Below, piece after piece: positions 35,406-36,489 of a stretch of DNA of 36,489 nucleotides (its first letter is position 1; the number at the start of each line of letters is the position of its first letter). The notes beneath the pieces were generated by a model. It did no database searches. It saw only the letters and a list, made by a program, of their open reading frames with translations, and was not told where the DNA came from. This stretch comes from Oscillospiraceae bacterium. GTDB taxonomy: Bacteria > Bacillota > Clostridia > Oscillospirales > Acutalibacteraceae. The stretch covers positions 1 to 36,489 of the forward strand of contig SVOM01000017.1 in the NCBI GenBank assembly GCA_015066405.1, read 5' to 3'. Both the position numbers and the translations under genes were made by a program.

Positions 35406-35434
35406 TTGACAATTATATTCCGTTGTGGTAATAT
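35406..35434 (+). promoter_or_regulatory. Promoter of the five-tRNA cluster
   Basis: TTGACA (35406-35411) and TAATAT (35429-35434) with a 17-base spacer; a second TATAAT begins three bases later. The first tRNA starts at 35489. Confidence 0.7.
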
Positions 35435-35488
35435 AATGCTTGTCGCTGGTGAGTTTCAAGAGGAAGCAATACCGCGTGGCACAGTCGT

Positions 35489-35564
35489 GGGAGCATAGCT
35501 CAGCTGGGAGAGCATCTGCCTTACAAGCAGAGGGTCACAGGTTCGAGCCCTGTTGTTCCCACCA
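35489..35564 (+). tRNA. tRNA-Val (anticodon TAC)
   Basis: Acceptor GGGAGCA/TGTTCCC, anticodon stem TCTGC/GCAGA with loop CTTACAA, so anticodon TAC. Encoded ACCA end. Confidence 0.96.
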
Positions 35565-35569
35565 AATGT

Positions 35570-35646
35570 GGCCTGGTAGTTCAGCTGGTTAGAACGCTAG
35601 CCTGTCACGCTAGAGGTCGTGGGTTCGAGCCCCATCCAGGTCGCCA
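35570..35646 (+). tRNA. tRNA-Asp (anticodon GTC)
   Basis: Acceptor GGCCTGG/CCAGGTC, anticodon stem CTAGC/GCTAG with loop CTGTCAC, so anticodon GTC. Discriminator G and encoded CCA. Confidence 0.96.
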
Positions 35647-35649
35647 AAT

Positions 35650-35725
35650 GCCTCTGTAGCTCAGTCGGTAGAGCAGGGGACTGAAAATCCCCGTGTCATT
35701 GGTTCGATTCCGATCGGAGGCACCA
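35650..35725 (+). tRNA. tRNA-Phe (anticodon GAA)
   Basis: Acceptor GCCTCTG/CGGAGGC, anticodon stem GGGGA/TCCCC with loop CTGAAAA, so anticodon GAA. Encoded ACCA end. Confidence 0.96.
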
Positions 35726-35730
35726 TTTAT

Positions 35731-35806
35731 GCGGATTTAGCTCATCTGGTAGAGCGCCACCTTGCCAAGGTGGAGGTAGCGAGTTCGAGCCTCGTAATCC
35801 GCTCCA
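35731..35806 (+). tRNA. tRNA-Gly (anticodon GCC)
   Basis: Acceptor GCGGATT/AATCCGC, anticodon stem CCACC/GGTGG with loop TTGCCAA, so anticodon GCC. Encoded TCCA end. Confidence 0.96.
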
Positions 35807-35843
35807 AAAGGACGCTTAAAAAGAAGTTTTAAGCGTCCTTTAT
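35807..35843 (+). terminator. Hairpin between tRNA-Gly and tRNA-Cys
   Basis: AAAGGACGCTTAAA pairs with its complement ending at 35841, followed by a short T-rich stretch. It begins right after the Gly CCA end, inside the cluster. It may be a partial terminator separating tRNA-Cys; no separate promoter for tRNA-Cys is evident. Confidence 0.65.
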
Positions 35844-35855
35844 TAAACTAAATAA

Positions 35856-35930
<75 letters not shown>

Positions 35931-35968
35931 GAAAAAGAAAGACACGCGAAAGCGTGTCTTTCTTTTTC
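35931..35968 (+). terminator. Terminator of the tRNA cluster
   Basis: A perfect 17-pair stem (core AAAGACACGC/GCGTGTCTTT) closed by a GAAA tetraloop, with a T-rich 3' arm. Confidence 0.88.
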
Positions 35969-35971
35969 AAC

Positions 35972-36149
35972 TAAATCCACCCTAACGGGTGGGTGAAATA
36001 TTGCTTCGCAATGTGAAATTCTCGCTTCGCTCGAGTGAAATCGCTGCGGCGGTGAGTGGATTTATTTCATTTCACTTTCTGCGTAGCAGAAAATTTCACA
36101 ATGACCTTTAGGTCATTATTTCACATTCGGCGCAAGCCGAATATTTCAC
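35972..36149 (+). repeat. Modular palindrome array, copy 2
   Basis: Same design as the array at 3152-3323: GTGAAAT at 35993, 36013 and 36035, then ATTTCAC at 36069, 36093, 36118 and 36143. The second-half hairpins have the same stems as copy 1 (TTTCTGC/GCAGAAA, ATGACC/GGTCAT, ATTCGGC/GCCGAAT) but different loops. The first-half hairpins have different stems (CCACCC/GGGTGG, ATTGC/GCAAT, CGCTGCGGCG). The bracketing inverted repeat is TAAATCCAC (35972-35980) and GTGGATTTA (36056-36064), different in sequence from copy 1 but equally perfect. It starts four bases after the tRNA terminator. Confidence 0.85.
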
Positions 36150-36156
36150 TAACCCC

Positions 36157-36185
36157 TTGCCCCTTTACCGCTTTTATGCTATAAT
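36157..36185 (+). promoter_or_regulatory. Promoter at the end of palindrome array copy 2
   Basis: TTGCCC (36157-36162) and TATAAT (36180-36185), 17-base spacer, TGC extension. It reads into the partial membrane-protein gene at 36205 and is nearly the same as the promoter after copy 1. Confidence 0.75.
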
Positions 36186-36204
36186 ACACTAAGGCGGTGA
36201 TTTT

Positions 36205-36489
36205 ATGCAGAAAAAAACATTTTCTATTATTAATGGAATTGTTTTTACAGTTATTTTTGTTCTGATTTTAATCGAGTCAATTTTTAACATTTTTGGATTG
36301 TGGACTGCGTGGAATTTGTTTGGGTTTCTTATAGGTTTACTCTTATTGCCATTTTTAAATATTGTGGCTCTAATATCTGCCGTTGTATCGTTGATATCAT
36401 TTTATAGTTATAAAAAAATAAATTATAATATTTCATTTAGAAAGATTAATTTATTACCAATAATATTTTTTGTTTTAGGATTATTTCTT
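36205..36489 (+). CDS. Membrane protein of unknown function, C-terminus cut by window edge
   Basis: 95 codons are visible from the ATG at 36205, which has AAGGCGGTG upstream. The peptide begins MQKKTFSIINGIVFTVIFVL and has about three hydrophobic segments (7-30, 35-66, 81-95), with a basic stretch YKKINYN between. No known motif is seen. Codon use is A/T-rich compared with the housekeeping genes, like the DUF2500-like gene that also follows an array copy. Expression probably comes from the array promoter. Confidence 0.6.
   Translation, partial: MQKKTFSIINGIVFTVIFVLILIESIFNIFGLWTAWNLFGFLIGLLLLPFLNIVALISAVVSLISFYSYKKINYNISFRKINLLPIIFFVLGLFL

Noticed and set aside
35379-35488. Small gene between hslO and the tRNA cluster
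   Set aside because: No frame of useful length; the segment holds the tRNA promoter and leader only.

Overview
This window looks like a chromosomal segment from an anaerobic, low-to-moderate GC Gram-positive bacterium of the class Clostridia, probably near Oscillospirales/Ruminococcaceae. The pointers are a T-box leader, RNase J, GdpP, PcrA and FtsH in Firmicutes-like arrangements, rubrerythrin, meso-diaminopimelate dehydrogenase, strong Shine-Dalgarno sites and sigma-A promoters. This placement is inference; there is no rRNA gene in the window. Most genes are housekeeping. There is no phage, insertion sequence, CRISPR array or obvious defence island.

Layout. 1-2938 (minus strand): an M14 carboxypeptidase, cysK with its own promoter, and a CofE-like ligase cut by the window edge. 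2986-3358: tRNA-Arg, its terminator, then a striking array of small palindromes ending in a promoter that reads into an SDR oxidoreductase and a small DUF2500-like membrane protein (3380-4692). 4725-6365: phosphoglucosamine mutase carrying an N-terminal XRE helix-turn-helix domain. 6525-8395: ddh and mntP, divergent, separated by a palindrome-rich 320-base gap. 8432-13830 (minus): secD-secF, an aspartate aminotransferase, and a lone trpB behind a tryptophan T-box. 13865-15767: nagB plus a sugar 1-kinase-like gene. 15809-16574: a divergent XRE regulator/SLOG-protein pair with twin operators. 16611-18807: uraA-upp uracil salvage with an attenuator. 18816-22657 (minus): rubrerythrin, a membrane protein and pcrA. 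22666-24144: asnS. 24184-35378: a long plus-strand run rnj-gdpP-rplI-dnaB-tilS-hpt-ftsH-methyltransferase-hslO. 35406-35968: five tRNAs (Val, Asp, Phe, Gly, Cys). 35972-36185: a second copy of the palindrome array with its promoter, leading into a truncated membrane-protein gene.

How the parts relate. Several genes touch cell-wall amino sugars and peptide precursors: ddh makes meso-DAP, glmM makes GlcN-1-P, nagB drains GlcN-6-P, and the kinase beside nagB probably phosphorylates a free hexosamine. The HTH-GlmM fusion, with a palindrome just upstream of its promoter, suggests that amino-sugar flux may be tied to transcription. The long plus-strand run combines RNA decay, c-di-AMP turnover, translation, replication, purine salvage and proteostasis.

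The most unusual things are: the two-copy modular palindrome repeat with a built-in outward promoter, both copies sitting directly after tRNA terminators; the HTH-GlmM fusion; the self-contained XRE/SLOG unit; and the four-way-junction-like palindrome cluster upstream of ddh.
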